Shown: piece after piece, positions 13,878 to 15,689 of the stretch
Layout: each line of letters opens with the position of its first letter
How positions within the stretch are numbered: the first letter of the stretch is position 1
Assembly (NCBI GenBank): GCA_007119095.1
Contig: SKQI01000035.1
Span: 1 to 15,689, forward strand
DNA length: 15,689 nucleotides
Reading direction: 5' to 3'
Source of the DNA: Wenzhouxiangella sp.
GTDB taxonomy: Bacteria > Pseudomonadota > Gammaproteobacteria > Xanthomonadales > Wenzhouxiangellaceae
Made by a program: the position numbers and the translations under genes
Notes under the pieces: generated by a model
The model's input: the letters and a program-made list of their open reading frames with translations, nothing else
Told to the model about the DNA's origin: nothing
Databases searched by the model: none

Positions 13878-15314
13878 ATGGACTTCGATACCCTGGTCAA
13901 TCTGCGCGAGCGGCATGCCGGCTGGCGCCTGCTGCAGGCCGATCATGCGCCGATGATCGCCAGCTTCTTCCAGCGCTGCTTCATTACCCCGAACGTGCGC
14001 GCCATGGCCGAAAGCGAGCTGGTCGGCAAGCTTGAAGATCACCTGGCCGGGCTGCGCGAAGTGCTGGGTGAAGACAGCTACCCGCGCCAGGCCCTGGCCT
14101 ATCTCAAGGACTGGTCGGACGATCGCCGCGCCTGGCTGCGGCGCTACTACACCACCGGCAGCGACGAGGCCCACTACGACCTGACCCCGGCCGCCGAGGG
14201 TGCCGTGCGCTGGCTGGCCGGGCTGGAGCAACCACAGTTCGTCGGCGCCGAGTCGCGGTTGATGACGGTGTTCGACCTGCTTAAGCAGATCGTGCGCGGC
14301 ACCGAAACCGACCCGGCTGCGCGCATCGCCGAGTTGACTGCACGGCGCGATGAGATCGATGCCGAAATTGAACGGGTGCGAGCCGGCGAGCTGGCGCTGA
14401 TGGACGATACCCGGCTCAAGGAACGCTTCCTGCAAATGGCCGACACCGCCCGCGCCCTGCTCGCCGACTTTCGCCAGGTCGAGCACAACTTCCGCCAGCT
14501 CGACCGCCAGGTGCGCGAACGCATCACCTGGTTTGAAGGCGGCAAGGGCGAGGTGCTGGAAGAAGTCTTCGGCGAGCACGATGCCATCAGCGACTCCGAC
14601 CAGGGCCGCAGTTTCCGCGCTTTCTGGGATTTTCTGATGTCCCCCTCGCGCCAGGAACAGCTGGGCGAGCTGCTGGAGCGCATTTTCGAACTGGAGGCCG
14701 TCGTCGAACTCAAGCCCGACCGCCGCCTGAAGCGCATTCACCACGACTGGCTGGAAGCCGGTGAAGTCACCCAGCGCACGGTCGCCAGACTCTCCGAGCA
14801 ACTCAGGCGCTTTCTCGACGACCAGGCCTGGCTGGAAAACCGCCGCATCATGGAGCTGATCCGCGACCTGGAGCGAAAAGCCGTCGCCGTGCGCGACAAT
14901 CCGCCGCAGCAGCTGGGCATGAGCCTGGACATGCCGACGCCTGAGCTGAACCTGACCATGGACCGACCGCTGTTCAGCCCGCCGGTCAGACCCTCGATCG
15001 ACACCGACGCCGTGCTGGCCGATGACCAGTTGATTGATACCGATGCCCTGTTCGAGCAGGTCCATGTCGACCGCCAGGCCCTGGAAGCGGGCATACGCCG
15101 CGCCCTGCAGGATCGTGACCAGATCAGCTTAGCCGAGCTGATTGACGCAGAACCCCTGGACCAGGGCCTGGCCGAACTGGTCACCTACCTGGCCATCGCC
15201 GCCGAGCAATCGGCCGCCTTGATCGATGAAAGCCAGACGCAGCAGGTTGCCTGGACGCAAGCCGACGGCCGCCAGCGCCGGGCACGCATTCCTCTGGTAG
15301 TCTTCTCGCGATGA
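13878..15314 (+). CDS. jetA: Wadjet system kleisin-like subunit JetA (DUF3375, type I)
   Basis: 478 residues. The start MDFDTLVNLRERHAGWRLLQ, followed by ADHAPMIASFF, is the typical opening of DUF3375, the JetA subunit of type I Wadjet. JetA is the MukF-like kleisin that bridges the heads of the SMC-like JetC, with JetB bound to it; the complex extrudes loops on circular plasmid DNA, which JetD then cleaves. An N-terminal winged-helix region (1 to about 120, with DLTPAAEGAVRWL), charged coiled-coil segments (about 146-215 and 295-340), a proline-rich linker (341-372) and a C-terminal winged-helix-like region (about 385-478) agree with this. The next gene overlaps by four bases. Only two of the four system genes are visible here. 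Confidence 0.88.
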   Translation: MDFDTLVNLRERHAGWRLLQADHAPMIASFFQRCFITPNVRAMAESELVGKLEDHLAGLREVLGEDSYPRQALAYLKDWSDDRRAWLRRYYTTGSDEAHYDLTPAAEGAVRWLAGLEQPQFVGAESRLMTVFDLLKQIVRGTETDPAARIAELTARRDEIDAEIERVRAGELALMDDTRLKERFLQMADTARALLADFRQVEHNFRQLDRQVRERITWFEGGKGEVLEEVFGEHDAISDSDQGRSFRAFWDFLMSPSRQEQLGELLERIFELEAVVELKPDRRLKRIHHDWLEAGEVTQRTVARLSEQLRRFLDDQAWLENRRIMELIRDLERKAVAVRDNPPQQLGMSLDMPTPELNLTMDRPLFSPPVRPSIDTDAVLADDQLIDTDALFEQVHVDRQALEAGIRRALQDRDQISLAELIDAEPLDQGLAELVTYLAIAAEQSAALIDESQTQQVAWTQADGRQRRARIPLVVFSR

Positions 15315-15689
15315 ACCAAGCTTTTAGCGAAACCAGCCCCGATCTGCGCCTGTCGCTGCCGATGATTGCGCTGTTCAAGGGCGTGGTCTACGCCGACCAG
15401 GGCCACGACAACTGGCAGAACCTGCTCGAACGCCAGGCCGCGATCGCCGATTACGTCGCCCAGCTTGGCCTGGAGCTGATCGTCGACGAGGCCGAGGGCT
15501 ATGCCTTCCTGCGCCAGCGCCCCGGCGATGAAGAGGTCGATGTCGAGCTGCCCCGGCTGATGGCGCGACGCCAGCTCGGCTACCCGGTCAGCCTGCTGCT
15601 GGCGCTGCTGCGCAAGAAGCTGGCCGAACACGATGCCGGCGGCGGCGATACCCGACTGGTGCTCTCGCGCGGCGAAATCGCCGACCTGG
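15311..15689 (+). CDS. jetB: Wadjet system subunit JetB (DUF4194), C-terminus cut by window edge
   Basis: 126 residues are visible from ATG 15311, in ATGA overlap with the jetA stop, and the frame is open at the edge. DUF4194 features: LSLPMIALFKGVVYADQGHDNWQNLL near the start, ADYVAQLGLELIVDEAEGYAFLRQ, and RRQLGYPVSLLLALLRKKLAE. JetB is the MukE-like KITE subunit, two winged helices that bind the JetA kleisin. No ribosome binding site of note is seen, and translation is probably coupled to jetA. Confidence 0.87.
   Translation, partial: MNQAFSETSPDLRLSLPMIALFKGVVYADQGHDNWQNLLERQAAIADYVAQLGLELIVDEAEGYAFLRQRPGDEEVDVELPRLMARRQLGYPVSLLLALLRKKLAEHDAGGGDTRLVLSRGEIADL

Noticed and set aside
13815..15065. 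416-residue open frame on the minus strand opposite jetA
   Set aside because: GC-rich shadow frame; its sequence shows no family pattern while the plus strand encodes a clear DUF3375 protein.

Overview
The window reads as an ordinary, gene-dense, GC-rich chromosome segment of a gammaproteobacterium. The dnaX-ybaB-recR order beside the SRP RNA gene, a CRP/Clp-type site before a secreted subtilase, and the protein sequences suggest a Xanthomonadales/Lysobacterales or Wenzhouxiangella-like lineage. That placement is inference and was not tested against a database. No tRNA, rRNA, insertion sequence or CRISPR array was seen.

Left part (1-2948): a histidine phosphatase cut by the window edge (-), a GlsB/YeaQ-type small membrane protein (+), the methionine sulfoxide reductase MsrA (-) and exonuclease I SbcB (+). 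Then comes a non-coding stretch (2949-3212) holding two perfect DnaA boxes as an inverted pair, a third consensus DnaA box and a 16-bp palindrome. It is followed by an unrecognised 102-aa protein (-) and a secreted ComEA-type helix-hairpin-helix protein (+) with a strong terminator.

Middle (4098-6961): the leftward dnaX-ybaB-recR operon (replication clamp loader, nucleoid-associated protein, recombination mediator). The SRP RNA gene ffs is transcribed divergently behind a perfect TATAAT box. Next is a ~370-bp leader region (6962-7330) with a hairpin, an operator-like inverted repeat and a perfect TGTGA-N6-TCACA site. It precedes a large secreted S8 protease with two near-identical PPC domains and a third beta-rich C-terminal domain, ended by a textbook terminator.

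Right part (9654-15689): a translationally coupled LemA / DUF2207 membrane pair with a polyglycine tail. Next is a leftward pncA-pncB operon for NAD salvage (nicotinamide to nicotinate to NaMN). Divergent from it is the start of a Wadjet-type anti-plasmid SMC system: complete jetA (DUF3375) overlapping jetB (DUF4194), which is cut off by the window end. jetC and jetD, if present, lie beyond the edge. The most notable items are the Wadjet edge, the DnaA-box locus, the CRP-type control region of the protease, and the phosphatase lacking its second active-site histidine.
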